DNA of 36,275 nucleotides from Anaerolineae bacterium (GCA_017303655.1 JAFLCE010000039.1:1-36275); one strand, 5' to 3'; numbered from the stretch's first letter, positions 8,851-17,063 are shown. Numbers and translations are program-made. Notes: generated from the sequence alone by a model not told the origin.

Positions 8851-8883
8851 AGCCTTGCAAAGGCGCAACGCCCCAGCAAGGCT
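8851..8883 (-). promoter_or_regulatory. Nested hairpin in the leader of the polyamine-binding gene
   Basis: An 8-bp perfect outer stem (8851-8858 with 8876-8883) encloses a 4-bp inner stem (8862-8865 with 8869-8872). It lies in the about 70-nt leader between the promoter at 8903-8931 and the ribosome site, with no T-run. It could be a regulatory structure; no known riboswitch class is recognised. Confidence 0.45.
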
Positions 8884-8902
8884 TGGAATAACGTACAAAA
8901 CG

Positions 8903-8931
8903 ATTATAGTACATCCAACTCTCTCATACAA
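8903..8931 (-). promoter_or_regulatory. Promoter of the polyamine-binding gene
   Basis: On the minus strand: TTGTAT (8931-8926), 17-bp spacer, consensus TATAAT (8908-8903). Predicted start is near 8896, giving a leader of about 70 nt. It is back to back with the lytic transglycosylase promoter. Confidence 0.7.
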
Positions 8932-8967
8932 CGTTTTGAATTTTATGAGAACCGGCTCACGCCCCGC

Positions 8968-8996
8968 TTGACGTTGATTCTGTTTACCAGTATAAA
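8968..8996 (+). promoter_or_regulatory. Leaderless promoter of the lytic transglycosylase gene
   Basis: TTGACG (8968-8973), exactly 17 bp, TATAAA (8991-8996), then 6 nt and the ATG at 9003. The canonical start of transcription would be the A of the ATG. Confidence 0.75.
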
Positions 8997-9002
8997 AATA
9001 GG

Positions 9003-11423
9003 ATGAAGACCATTCGCCTCCTGCTCGGACTTTTGATTTCCGTCTCCCTGGTCGCCTGTTCCACGCTGGAAAATCTTCCTGCCATCCCACCCGGTTGGAC
9101 GCTCACCCCCAGCCTCACTCCCACCCTCGAAGCGACGCTGACGCCCACCATCACGCCCACACCTCTGCCGGTGGCTCGCGTCACTGAAGGGGACCAGGCG
9201 TTCTTCAATGGTGATTATGATGCTGCCTTGCTGCACTATCAGATCGCGTTGCAAGATTCACCTGATGCGCTCATTCGTGCGGCGGCAAAATGGGGGGAGG
9301 CACGCATTTACTATGAACAGGGACGTTACAACGAAACCCTGACGGCTCTACAAGTCATCATCAATGAATATTCCCAATCGCCGCAATTTCCACGCGCTTA
9401 CTTTCTGCAGGGATTTGTCTATTACCGCTTGGAGAACTATCCCGCCGCCGCTGATTCGTGGCAACTTTATCTGACCTTACGCCCCGGTGTCTTGGATGCC
9501 TACGTCTTGGAATTACGTGGAGATGCCCTCTTCGCTGCTAATGACTATGCCGGAGCTTTATCCGCGTATACCACTGCCATTCAAGCCGACGCTTTGGGTG
9601 ACGATACAACTCTGGATCTAAAAGTAGCGTCCGCTCAAAAAGCGTTGGGGAATTTTGAAACCGCACTTACGCTTTACGATGGCATCATCGGGCGTGCTTC
9701 TAGTGACTACATCAAAGCGCAGGCGTTGTATGAAGCCGGGTTGGCGAATCAGGCTCAAGGTCAGAATGCCGAGGCGATTGAACGCTATCGCTTTGCGATT
9801 GAAAATTATCCCCTGTCGTATTATTCCTATCTCAGTCTAGTAGCTTTGCTCGATGCGGGCGGAACGGTCAACGAATTGGATCGCGGACTGGTGGATTATT
9901 TCGCGGGTCAATATGATGTTGGCATTGCTGCCTTTGATCGTTACCTCGCAAGCAACCCGCCAGAAAATGATGGCACTGCCTATTATTATCGTGCTTTATC
10001 AAAAAGCAGCCTGGGGCAATACGAAGCGGCATTAGTGGATTACAACTTGTTCCTTTCCAATTTTTCTGCCCACCCAAGTTGGAGCGATGCCTGGGGCGAG
10101 CGAGCTTTCATTGAATGGGCGCAGTTGGGCGATTACACCAGAGGCGCGCAAACCTTGTTGGAGTTTGTCAGCCTTTCACCGAATGCTTCGCTTGCTGCCG
10201 ATTATTTGATGAGCGCCGCACGCATTTATGAACGTGACGCGCAATACGATAAAGCCATTGAAACCTGGTCGCGAGTTACGCTTGAATATCCCGGTTCATC
10301 ACAAGCATCGTATGCTGCCTTTTTGATGGGTATTGTGGACTATCGCCGCGGAAACTTTCAACCTGCGTTGGATGTGTTCAAACGCAGTCTGGCATTGTCC
10401 GTTGCAGAAGAAGACCGCACCCGTGCACTGCTTTGGATCGGGAAAGCCTATCAACAACTTGGGGATGTAAACGCTGCCAACGATGCCTGGCGTGAAGGAC
10501 AGAATATTGATGCAGGCGGATATTACAGCGAACGCGCCAGAGATCTACTGGCGGAACGTGCGCCGTTCACTTCCGCTTCTTTCTCAAATCTGGTTGTGGA
10601 CTACGCCCGGGAGCGCGCCGACGCTGATGCCTGGATGCGCCTGACCTTTGGTCTCGGCACCGATGTGGACTTGAGCAATTTAGGTCCGCTCGCTTCGGAT
10701 GCGCGCATTATTCGCGGCAGAGAATATTTTGAAATGGGCATGCTCGACGAAGCCCGGCTTGAATTTGAGAATCTACGCCAGCAACTCGAATCGACGGGAG
10801 ATTCAGTCGGCAGTTATCGCTTGGCAAACTATCTGCTCGAGATTGGCATGTATCGCTCTGCTATCTTTGCGGCACGGCAGGTGCTCACCATTGCAGGCTT
10901 GGACGAACACACCGAATCCATGATGGCTCCGGTATATTTCAGTCACATTCGGTATGGCTTGTATTACTCAGACCTGGTCATCCCTGTGGCTCAACAGGAA
11001 GGCTTCGACCCCTTGTTTGTTTTCAGCGTCATCCGGCAGGAAAGTCTCTTCGAAGGTTTCGTGCGTTCAAGTGCAGGCGCACACGGCTTGATGCAGATCA
11101 TCGAGTCGACGGGGGCGCAGATCGCTTCCGAACTAGGCAAACCGATCAATTACACCGAAAACGACCTCTACCGCCCATATGTGAGTGTTTTGTTTGGCAC
11201 GCACTATCTGGCGAAAAATCGCACCCTGCTTGGCGGCGATATTTATGCCACCCTTGCCGCTTACAACGGCGGACCCGGCAATGCAATCGCATGGCAGGAA
11301 CTCTCTGGCAATGACCCCGACCTCTTCCTTGAAACCGTGCGCTTTGAAGAGACTCGCAATTACATTCGCAATATCTACGAGATCTATATTATTTACTCAA
11401 GATTGTATGGCGGGACTAATTAG
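9003..11423 (+). CDS. Lipoprotein lytic transglycosylase with TPR superhelix (GH23/SLT)
   Basis: This 806-residue exported peptidoglycan-cleaving enzyme has a signal peptide with lipobox VAC (Cys about 19). A Thr/Pro stalk (LTPSLTPTLEATLTPT) leads to a long alpha-helical TPR region (about 58-620) with many Y/A/L repeats such as FFNGDYDAALLHYQIAL. The SLT domain fills the C-terminus: FSVIRQESLFEGF with the catalytic Glu near 680, then SSAGAHGLMQIIESTG, then AAYNGGPGNAIAW and ETRNYIRNIYEIY. These are the GH23 motifs in order. It resembles soluble lytic transglycosylase Slt70 but with a lipid anchor. The ATG lies 6 nt behind a TATAAA box with no Shine-Dalgarno, so translation is probably leaderless. 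A bidirectional terminator follows. Confidence 0.92.
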   Translation: MKTIRLLLGLLISVSLVACSTLENLPAIPPGWTLTPSLTPTLEATLTPTITPTPLPVARVTEGDQAFFNGDYDAALLHYQIALQDSPDALIRAAAKWGEARIYYEQGRYNETLTALQVIINEYSQSPQFPRAYFLQGFVYYRLENYPAAADSWQLYLTLRPGVLDAYVLELRGDALFAANDYAGALSAYTTAIQADALGDDTTLDLKVASAQKALGNFETALTLYDGIIGRASSDYIKAQALYEAGLANQAQGQNAEAIERYRFAIENYPLSYYSYLSLVALLDAGGTVNELDRGLVDYFAGQYDVGIAAFDRYLASNPPENDGTAYYYRALSKSSLGQYEAALVDYNLFLSNFSAHPSWSDAWGERAFIEWAQLGDYTRGAQTLLEFVSLSPNASLAADYLMSAARIYERDAQYDKAIETWSRVTLEYPGSSQASYAAFLMGIVDYRRGNFQPALDVFKRSLALSVAEEDRTRALLWIGKAYQQLGDVNAANDAWREGQNIDAGGYYSERARDLLAERAPFTSASFSNLVVDYARERADADAWMRLTFGLGTDVDLSNLGPLASDARIIRGREYFEMGMLDEARLEFENLRQQLESTGDSVGSYRLANYLLEIGMYRSAIFAARQVLTIAGLDEHTESMMAPVYFSHIRYGLYYSDLVIPVAQQEGFDPLFVFSVIRQESLFEGFVRSSAGAHGLMQIIESTGAQIASELGKPINYTENDLYRPYVSVLFGTHYLAKNRTLLGGDIYATLAAYNGGPGNAIAWQELSGNDPDLFLETVRFEETRNYIRNIYEIYIIYSRLYGGTN

Positions 11424-11449
11424 AAAAAATGTGATCCGGGAAAATAAAG

Positions 11450-11482
11450 CATAAGCCGGAGTTATCTCCGGCTTATGTCTTT
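11450..11482. terminator. Bidirectional terminator between convergent genes
   Basis: A 12-bp perfect stem (11450-11461 with 11466-11477) with a TTAT loop. It is followed by TCTTTTA on the plus strand and by a T-rich run on the minus strand. It separates the lytic transglycosylase gene from the lipoprotein operon. Confidence 0.85.
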
Positions 11483-11955
11483 TACGATTGAAAATCTGCA
11501 ACCTTTACCCCATTGACCCACAGGCCGTACATCCCGGTCGGGAAACTCCCCAGTGCGTAATTAACTTCGAACGGAGCGAGCACTTGCACACAAGCCTGAT
11601 CGGGGTCAGCGATGGAATAGACTTCCACATTCACCTTGTTCTCCGCATCCGGTGGGCTGACGGCGATACGTAATTGATAGCAGGGTGTCGGCAGGTTACC
11701 TTTGAGGTTGAGCATAAACTGCAAAGGGAAACTTTCAAGCGTCAGCAGTTGCGTCGCTTCTACATAGACTTCACCGCGCGTAAAACCAGCATCTTCAGGC
11801 ATCGGCGCGAAGTTTTCGTTCGCAGGCATCGTATCCCCAGACGAATTCGGGTAGCTCGGGTAGCTTGGGTAACTTACAGTTGTGTCGCCGCTGGTAGGGA
11901 CACAAGCGGAAAATGTAAAGATGAACAACATTAAAAGAAAAGATATTTTTTTCAT
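11482..11955 (-). CDS. Small lipoprotein, paralogue of the 12003-12461 product
   Basis: This 157-residue lipoprotein has a signal peptide ending in the lipobox FSAC (Cys about 18) and a Ser/Tyr/Pro linker with repeated SYPSYP. The following domain of about 100 residues is not recognised. That domain carries CYQLRIAVSPPD, VEVYSIADPDQAC, ALGSFPTGMYGLWVNG and ends in ADF. Its neighbour upstream has the same blocks in the same order, including two cysteines (CxxLR and PDxxC) that may form a disulfide. The C-terminal pattern resembles a short Ig-like beta-sandwich, but this is an inference. AGGAG precedes the ATG. It is the last gene of a four-gene minus-strand operon, 47 nt behind its paralogue. 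Confidence 0.75.
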   Translation of the reverse strand: MKKISFLLMLFIFTFSACVPTSGDTTVSYPSYPSYPNSSGDTMPANENFAPMPEDAGFTRGEVYVEATQLLTLESFPLQFMLNLKGNLPTPCYQLRIAVSPPDAENKVNVEVYSIADPDQACVQVLAPFEVNYALGSFPTGMYGLWVNGVKVADFQS

Positions 11956-12002
11956 GAAAGACTCCTATATCTTATAGACGAGTTTGACTGAAGAAAGTTC
12001 CA

Positions 12003-12461
12003 TCAATACGAAACAAAATCTCCCATCAAAACATCGTTGACCCAGACCGCATATCTGCCAGGTGAATAGGTTCCCAACAGAATGCTCGTCTCGAACTGCT
12101 GAAAGACGTTATCACATTGTACATCTGGGTTGATTAGGCTGTACACATCCACATAAAGATTAAAATCTTCATCCGGTGGGTTGATGCTCACTCGCAATTC
12201 ATTGCAGACGCTGGGCATGTATCCTACTAGGCTGAGCATTGCACGCGGCGGCGAGAATTCATACTGCTCTGAAAGACCCACTGACACGATCGTCACTGTT
12301 GCCACCTGCCAATTCACATCCGCCAACCCGGGCGCGAACGGATTTTCATCCGGCGTGATGCGATAAGGCACCACGGCTGTTGCTGTTGGCTCTGGGGTGG
12401 GCAGGGTCGTACAACTTGCCAGCAAACATACTGTCAGCATTAAAAGTCGCAATGACTTCAT
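12003..12461 (-). CDS. Small lipoprotein, paralogue of the 11482-11955 product
   Basis: This 152-residue lipoprotein has a lipobox (LLASC, Cys about 17), a PTPEPTATAVVP stalk and an unrecognised domain. The domain has CNELRVSINPPD, VDVYSLINPDVQC, LLGTYSPGRYAVWVND and a final GDF. Alignment by eye with the downstream protein shows the conserved CxxLR, PPD, VYS, PDxxC, LG, G-Y and WVN positions, so this is a tandem duplication that has diverged strongly in the N-terminal half. Its ATG overlaps the racemase stop codon (ATGA), so translation is coupled. Function is unknown; extracellular binding is inferred from the anchor and beta-rich look. Confidence 0.75.
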   Translation of the reverse strand: MKSLRLLMLTVCLLASCTTLPTPEPTATAVVPYRITPDENPFAPGLADVNWQVATVTIVSVGLSEQYEFSPPRAMLSLVGYMPSVCNELRVSINPPDEDFNLYVDVYSLINPDVQCDNVFQQFETSILLGTYSPGRYAVWVNDVLMGDFVSY

Positions 12462-13156
12462 GCTTCCTCCAATGCCTTCTCAACGGCTGCAACTGCATGG
12501 ATTTTTGTAGTGGGGAAGAGTGGAGCGAGGCTGTCACCTTCTTTGATGAGTAATTCGATCTCTGTGCAGCCCAGAATTATCCCTTCCGCACCGTTTGCCA
12601 ATAGATCATTCATAATCCGTTTGTACTCTATGCGAGAAGAATCCACGATCTTGCCAAGCACAAGTTCTTCATAGATCACCTGATGCACGATCTCGCGATC
12701 AGCTTTTTCTGGGATGATTACATCCAGTCCGAAATTATTTATTAATCTTCCTTTGTAAAAATCATGTTCCATGGTGAAGCGTGTGCCCAGCAAGCCGATA
12801 CGCTTGATACCCGTTGCAACGATCTTTTCTGCTGTCGCATCGGCAATATGCAGAAATGGAATGTTCACATGCGCAGTGATCTGATCTGCCAGTTTGTGCA
12901 TGGTATTCGTACACAGCACAATGAAATCCGCGCCGCCGCGTTCGAGGTCTTGCGCACACGCCACCAGAATTTGCCCAGCCTCCTCCCAACGGGCTTCATG
13001 TTGCAGCTTTTCGATCTCAGCGAAGTCCACAGTCACCATCAAACTCTTTGCCGAATGCAACCCACCCAATTTTTCTTTTGCCGTCTCATTGATGATGCGA
13101 TAATACTCAATCGATGATTCCCAGCTCATACCACCGATCAACCCGATAGTTTTCAT
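12458..13156 (-). CDS. Aspartate/glutamate racemase family protein
   Basis: This 232-residue cytoplasmic enzyme of the Asp/Glu racemase superfamily acts by a two-cysteine, cofactor-free mechanism. The first catalytic cysteine is in FIVLCTNTMHKLAD (about residue 83) and the second in GIILGCTEIELLI (about 197). The start, MKTIGLIGGMSWESSIEYYR, is the typical N-terminus of the YgeA/RacX/RacD group, which includes broad-specificity amino-acid racemases. The true substrate cannot be told from sequence. It overlaps the thioesterase upstream and the lipoprotein downstream by 4 bp each (ATGA), so it is the second gene of a tight operon. D-amino acids for wall or signalling use are possible. Confidence 0.9.
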   Translation of the reverse strand: MKTIGLIGGMSWESSIEYYRIINETAKEKLGGLHSAKSLMVTVDFAEIEKLQHEARWEEAGQILVACAQDLERGGADFIVLCTNTMHKLADQITAHVNIPFLHIADATAEKIVATGIKRIGLLGTRFTMEHDFYKGRLINNFGLDVIIPEKADREIVHQVIYEELVLGKIVDSSRIEYKRIMNDLLANGAEGIILGCTEIELLIKEGDSLAPLFPTTKIHAVAAVEKALEEA

Positions 13157-13593
13157 GATGTGCCTCCCATAATGCGCGGCTGCTCAAAGAACTTTGCGGC
13201 AACGACGTACACTCCGCTTCCTTCCACAGCGACGGTTGAATCAGCCAGCCGAATTTCACCCACGCTGAGAATTTTTCGCTCGCCCACTTCAGTGATGCGC
13301 GCGGATGCGGTGAGCGGCTGAAAAAGCGGCAATGGCTTGCGGTAATTGATGTTGATATTCGCCGCCAGCACTTTATGTCCCGCTGCCCAAACGACCAGAC
13401 CCATCACTTCATCTAAAATGGCAGCCGATGCGCCGCCATGCGAATGCCCGGGCGGACCCTGATGTGATTCTCTCAAGGTGAATTCTGAGGTGACAATGCC
13501 GTCATCATCCACAAACATCGTGATTCCAATACTGTGCGGATTGTCCGTCCCGCATACAAAACACCAGCCATGATAGGGGAGTTGCCGTTTCAT
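13153..13593 (-). CDS. PaaI-type hotdog-fold thioesterase
   Basis: This 146-residue protein has the 4HBT hotdog fold. The N-terminus GWCFVCGTDNPHSIGI carries the CxxC often seen in this subgroup. The active-site region is HSHGGASAAILDEVMG (about 51-66), with the HGG turn and the acidic residue of the central helix. The later strands NININYRKPLP and ADSTVAVEGSGVY are family-typical. It probably hydrolyses an acyl-CoA or similar thioester in the cytoplasm; the acyl chain is unknown. It is the first gene of the operon with the racemase and the lipoproteins. TTAAAT at 13605-13600 could be a -10 box only 6 nt upstream, suggesting a leaderless start within the repeat copy at 13604-13663. Confidence 0.85.
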   Translation of the reverse strand: MKRQLPYHGWCFVCGTDNPHSIGITMFVDDDGIVTSEFTLRESHQGPPGHSHGGASAAILDEVMGLVVWAAGHKVLAANININYRKPLPLFQPLTASARITEVGERKILSVGEIRLADSTVAVEGSGVYVVAAKFFEQPRIMGGTS

Positions 13594-13603
13594 AGCTTAA
13601 TTT

Positions 13604-13663
13604 AACCACAAAGGCTCCCCAATAACTTGTGACTTTTAATCTTCGAGCTTTTGCCTTTCATGC
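13604..13663. repeat. Dispersed repeat, copy 2, in the divergent thioesterase/MoaD spacer
   Basis: Left arm AACCACAAAGG, then ACTTTTAATCTTCGAGC and TTTTGCCTTTCATGC, matching copy 1 (3450-3503) with a few changes. It lies between divergent genes, and its right end runs into the MoaD extended -10 box. Confidence 0.5.
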
Positions 13664-13669
13664 TAGAAT
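13661..13669 (+). promoter_or_regulatory. Extended -10 box of the MoaD/ThiS gene
   Basis: TGCTAGAAT (TG-n plus TAGAAT) ends 7 nt before the ATG at 13677, so transcription would start 1 nt before the start codon. There is no Shine-Dalgarno, and the gene looks leaderless. Confidence 0.6.
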
Positions 13670-13676
13670 CCAACCG

Positions 13677-13916
13677 ATGATGATCCGCGTCAAAATGATT
13701 GCTAATTACCGCGATGCCCTGCCGCCCGGGCATAAACACGGCGTGGTGGAGTTGGACGTTCCCGAAGGGACAACGGTCTACGACGCGATCTCGCGCTTTG
13801 ATATTCCCCTCAATGATGAAAGTGTGATCGTACTCAATGGTCTAACCGTGGACATGTCCACGCCGCTCAAAGAAGGCGATATGGTCACAGCTTTCTCAGC
13901 CATCGCTGGCGGATAG
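13677..13916 (+). CDS. MoaD/ThiS-type sulfur carrier, partner of AOR
   Basis: This 79-residue ubiquitin-like protein starts MMIRVKMIANYRDALPPGHKHG and ends in the invariant di-glycine (FSAIAGG) that is thiocarboxylated to carry sulfur. The middle block VPEGTTVYDAISRFDIP and the DMVTAFSAIAGG end are typical MoaD/ThiS strands. Because it lies directly upstream of a tungsten-type aldehyde oxidoreductase, it most likely delivers sulfur for the dithiolene of the W-bis-pterin cofactor, an inference from context. A longer frame back to 13629 has no support; the double ATG at 13677-13682 sits just behind an extended -10 box. The gene is flanked on both sides by pieces of the same dispersed repeat. 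Confidence 0.85.
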   Translation: MMIRVKMIANYRDALPPGHKHGVVELDVPEGTTVYDAISRFDIPLNDESVIVLNGLTVDMSTPLKEGDMVTAFSAIAGG

Positions 13917-13925
13917 TTTTCATCT

Positions 13926-13938
13926 CAAAGGCACAAAG
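13926..13938. repeat. Dispersed repeat fragment, inverted
   Basis: caaaggcacaaag is the exact reverse complement of 3487-3499 in copy 1. It lies just after the MoaD stop codon, opposite in orientation to copy 2 on the other side of the gene. Confidence 0.45.
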
Positions 13939-13943
13939 TTAAA

Positions 13944-13990
13944 GACCTTTGACTTTTGACCTGTGACCTTCAACTTTCAAACCTTCAACC
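13944..13990. repeat. 7-bp-period tract in the MoaD-AOR spacer
   Basis: Consecutive heptads GACCTTT, GACTTTT, GACCTGT, GACCTTC, AACTTTC, then an 8-mer AAACCTTC and AACC. The tract ends right before the AOR ribosome site CAAGGAG. Confidence 0.65.
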
Positions 13991-14002
13991 CAAGGAGTTC
14001 CC

Positions 14003-15835
14003 ATGTACGGCTGGCATCTTAGAATCCTACGAGTAAACCTCACCACCCGAAAAGTCACCACCGAAGATGTAGACCCAAAGATCGCGCGCGATTATCTCGG
14101 CGGGCGCGGATGGGCGATCCATTACATGTATAAAGAAATGGACCCGTCCGTTGAGCCGCTCTCACCGGAGAATATGCTCATCTTCGCCACCGGTCCACTG
14201 ACGGCTACGCCTGCACCCACTGGCAATCGTTACATGGTTGTCACTAAATCCCCGCTGACGGGCGCACTGGCGCACTCCAATTCGGGCGGTGAATTCCCAA
14301 CCTGGATAAAGCGCACGGGATTCGACATGTTCATCTTTGAGGGAAAAGCCTCAGAGCCAGTATATGTTTTGGTGAACGAAGACCAAATTGAAATTAAGTC
14401 CGCGGCGCATGTTTGGGGCAAGGATACGCACGAGACCACGGACATCCTAAAAGCAGAAACGTCCGCAGAGGCGCGAGTCGCTTGTATCGGACCTGCAGGT
14501 GAGAACCTTGCTTTGATGGCAGCTATCATGAATGACAAACATCGCGCGGCGGCTCGTTCGGGCGTAGGTGCGGTGATGGGAAGTAAGAACCTTAAAGCCG
14601 TGGTGGCGATGGGGAACAAGAACCCGCCACTGCACGACCCTGAAGGGATGCGCACGTTGAGCGTGGATACTTCGAAAGCGGTGGGCGCAGATGTGAAGAA
14701 GGGTTCGAACATGCGCATCTATGGGACTTCATATGTGCCGCAGGTGACGAATACGCTTGGTATTTTGCCGACGCGCAACTTCTTGCAGGGTACATTTGAA
14801 CATGTCCATAACATTGATGGTGATGCGCTCAAAGATAATTATCTAGTTCGCCACACACCTTGTTATCGCTGTCCGCTTTCGTGCGGACGTTTAACCGAAG
14901 TGCCAGACGGTCCATACAAGGGCAAGGGTGAAGGTCCTGAATACGAAACGATCTCGTCACTTGGCACGGGTTGCGGAGTTAGCAATCTTGCCGCGTTGGT
15001 CAAAGCAAATTACTTGTGCAACGAATACGGCATGGATACCATCACCACCGGCATGACCATTGCAGTTGCGATGGAAATGTACGAGAAGGGCTACATCTCT
15101 GAAGAATTAATTGGTATGCCGCTCAAATTTGGCGATCACGATGCCATGATCGAAATGATCAAATTGATGGCGTATAACAAAGGCTTCGGTCAGGATCTTG
15201 CGCAGGGCAGTTATCGCCTCGCGGAAAAATATGGTCACCCCGAGCTTGCCGTTACCACGCGTAAACAGGAATTCCCCGGCTATGATCCGCGCGGCTCGCA
15301 AGGAATGGGCTTGTTGTATGCAACTTCTAATAAGGGCGCATCACACATGGAAGGTGACGTCGCTTATGAAGAAGTCTTCGGCGTGCCGGTCAAAGAGAAT
15401 CCGCTCAGCACAGAAGGCAAGCCTGAACTGGTCAAACATTTTCAGGACTCGTTTGCGCTCATCGACGCGTCTGGATTGTGTGTTTTTGTGGCGATCCGAT
15501 ATGTCTTTGACAAGAATCGCCTGATCTTGCCACAGGTGCTTTCTGAAATGATGAACCTTGCCACGGGCGCGGGCTATACTCCCGAAGAAGCCTTGCAAGC
15601 CGCCGACCGCGTCTACACCCTTGAGCGCATGTTCCTCATCAAAGCCGGTTCCGGCCCCGAATGGGATGTGCTCCCATACCGTATGCTGCACGAGCCTCTG
15701 CCTGATGGTCCTGCCAAGGGCATGGTCGCCGAACTCGATAAGATGCTGCCCGAGTTTTATGAAAAACGCGGCTGGGATGAAAAGGGTTATCCTACCCAAG
15801 AGAAATTGCTGTCTTTGGGATTGCCACTTCAGTAA
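14003..15835 (+). CDS. aor: Tungsten-type aldehyde:ferredoxin oxidoreductase
   Basis: This 610-residue cytoplasmic enzyme oxidises aldehydes to carboxylic acids with ferredoxin, using a tungsten (or molybdenum) bis-pterin and a [4Fe-4S] cluster. The N-terminal domain begins MYGWHLRILRVNLTTRKV and includes DYLGGRGWAIHYMY and ATGPLTATPAPTGNRYMVVT, all family hallmarks. Cluster ligands are CxxCxxxC in CYRCPLSCGR (about 286-295) and the distant Cys in DASGLCVF (about 490). Length is typical. AAGGAG lies 6 nt upstream of the ATG. The MoaD/ThiS gene 86 nt upstream supports cofactor sulfur delivery. No separate ferredoxin or electron-transfer subunit is adjacent. Its role may be clearing aldehydes from amino-acid fermentation; the substrate is not readable from sequence. 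Confidence 0.95.
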   Translation: MYGWHLRILRVNLTTRKVTTEDVDPKIARDYLGGRGWAIHYMYKEMDPSVEPLSPENMLIFATGPLTATPAPTGNRYMVVTKSPLTGALAHSNSGGEFPTWIKRTGFDMFIFEGKASEPVYVLVNEDQIEIKSAAHVWGKDTHETTDILKAETSAEARVACIGPAGENLALMAAIMNDKHRAAARSGVGAVMGSKNLKAVVAMGNKNPPLHDPEGMRTLSVDTSKAVGADVKKGSNMRIYGTSYVPQVTNTLGILPTRNFLQGTFEHVHNIDGDALKDNYLVRHTPCYRCPLSCGRLTEVPDGPYKGKGEGPEYETISSLGTGCGVSNLAALVKANYLCNEYGMDTITTGMTIAVAMEMYEKGYISEELIGMPLKFGDHDAMIEMIKLMAYNKGFGQDLAQGSYRLAEKYGHPELAVTTRKQEFPGYDPRGSQGMGLLYATSNKGASHMEGDVAYEEVFGVPVKENPLSTEGKPELVKHFQDSFALIDASGLCVFVAIRYVFDKNRLILPQVLSEMMNLATGAGYTPEEALQAADRVYTLERMFLIKAGSGPEWDVLPYRMLHEPLPDGPAKGMVAELDKMLPEFYEKRGWDEKGYPTQEKLLSLGLPLQ

Positions 15836-15849
15836 ATCAAAGAGAAGCT

Positions 15850-17001
15850 ATGTCTGACCTAAACACTGCCATTCAATTGATCCGCCAGGGTCGCAAGACC
15901 GAGGCGCAGCCTTTGTTGCAAACGCTCATCAAAGCCGACCCGAAAAATATTCAGGCGTGGTTTTGGTATGTGGAGGCTTGCTCTACCACCGCCCAACGCA
16001 TTCAAGCGCTGGAGATGTGCCTGAAGATCAACCCTGGGAATTCACAGGTGACGCAGGCGTTGCAACAATTTCGCTCGCAGTTATCCGAGGCATCTATGCC
16101 GCCAGCAGCCACCATCTCTCAGTCTCCGTCTGCCTCGGCATATGCATATCAACCCGAAGAGCCCATCCCTGCAAAAGAGGATGACCTATATGATTTTGAT
16201 TCCTATCGGTCAACCTATTACGAAGAAGAAAAACCTTCAGCGTTGTCTTCGCTGGATGAAGAATACGAATCGTTCAAATCCAAGCCCGAGGCGGGTTCAT
16301 CCCAAAAAACATGGCAGCCGGATAACTCGCAGTATGTAGATAACTCCATGTTGTCAAAATCCAAAAAGCCGCTGCGTTCGTATTCCACTTTGGATGTTTG
16401 GGCAACGGTGTTAACCGCACAGGACGAAAAATCATACGCCGACATTTTGAAAGACCCCGAGATGGGACTGGGGCGCGCCTTTACCTGGATGGCATATGCG
16501 GGCATCGTGGCGGCGTTGGCGGTTCCACTGCAATTGATGTTCAACCCGCAGATCGCGGAATTGTTGGACATGCCAGAATTTCAAAATGCCTTTGGCTCCA
16601 TAGACTCGATCTCTTTTCTGGTGATCCTCACAGGCATCGCCGTCGTCATCACGCCCATTAGCAGCGTGATTAACCTGGCACTGAGCGGCGGAATCATGCA
16701 TCTGATCGCCATGGCATTTGGCGGCGGCGGCAATTACAAGCGCACCGTGTATGCAATGGCGGCATTCCTCGCCCCAATGACCATGATCACCTCCTTGCTT
16801 GCCTCGATCCCGTTGATCGGTCAGTGTTTGACATTCCCCTTGGGGCTCTACAATCTGGTTCTCAACGTCCGGGCATTGAAAGCAGCCCACGACCTCTCGA
16901 ATGGCGCAGCCATTGGAGTCATCTTTGCTCCACTCATTCTCGTATTTGTATTTGCCTGCCTCGTTATAGTTGCCACAGGAATGTCTCTGCCTGCTTCCTA
17001 G
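15850..17001 (+). CDS. TPR and Yip1-domain membrane protein
   Basis: This 383-residue protein begins with a TPR-like helical pair (about 1-75, with IRQGRKTEAQPLLQTLIKAD and WFWYVEACSTTAQRI). An acidic, Ser/Tyr/Glu-rich disordered linker follows (about 80-180). The C-terminal membrane part of about four or five helices (about 210-380) resembles a Yip1 domain: GRAFTWMAYAGIVAALAVPL, FLVILTGIAVVI and the glycine-rich FGGGGNYKRTVYAMAAFLAP. The Yip1-with-TPR arrangement is common in Chloroflexota; the function is not established. It lies 14 nt after AOR and is probably read through from it, with AAAGAGAAG as ribosome site. There is no sequence sign that it serves AOR. Confidence 0.8.
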   Translation: MSDLNTAIQLIRQGRKTEAQPLLQTLIKADPKNIQAWFWYVEACSTTAQRIQALEMCLKINPGNSQVTQALQQFRSQLSEASMPPAATISQSPSASAYAYQPEEPIPAKEDDLYDFDSYRSTYYEEEKPSALSSLDEEYESFKSKPEAGSSQKTWQPDNSQYVDNSMLSKSKKPLRSYSTLDVWATVLTAQDEKSYADILKDPEMGLGRAFTWMAYAGIVAALAVPLQLMFNPQIAELLDMPEFQNAFGSIDSISFLVILTGIAVVITPISSVINLALSGGIMHLIAMAFGGGGNYKRTVYAMAAFLAPMTMITSLLASIPLIGQCLTFPLGLYNLVLNVRALKAAHDLSNGAAIGVIFAPLILVFVFACLVIVATGMSLPAS

Positions 17002-17063
17002 TAGATGAAGACGTGCATCCGCTTCTTCCTTACGCGACAGTTGATTCTGCTTTCTGAATCTTT

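Noticed and set aside
8827-9090. N-terminal extension of the polyamine-binding protein
   Set aside because: The extension crosses the predicted promoter. AAGGAG and a signal peptide mark the start at 8826.
13944-13990. CRISPR array or direct-repeat array
   Set aside because: Units are 7 bp without spacers. No cas genes or longer direct repeats are present anywhere in the window.
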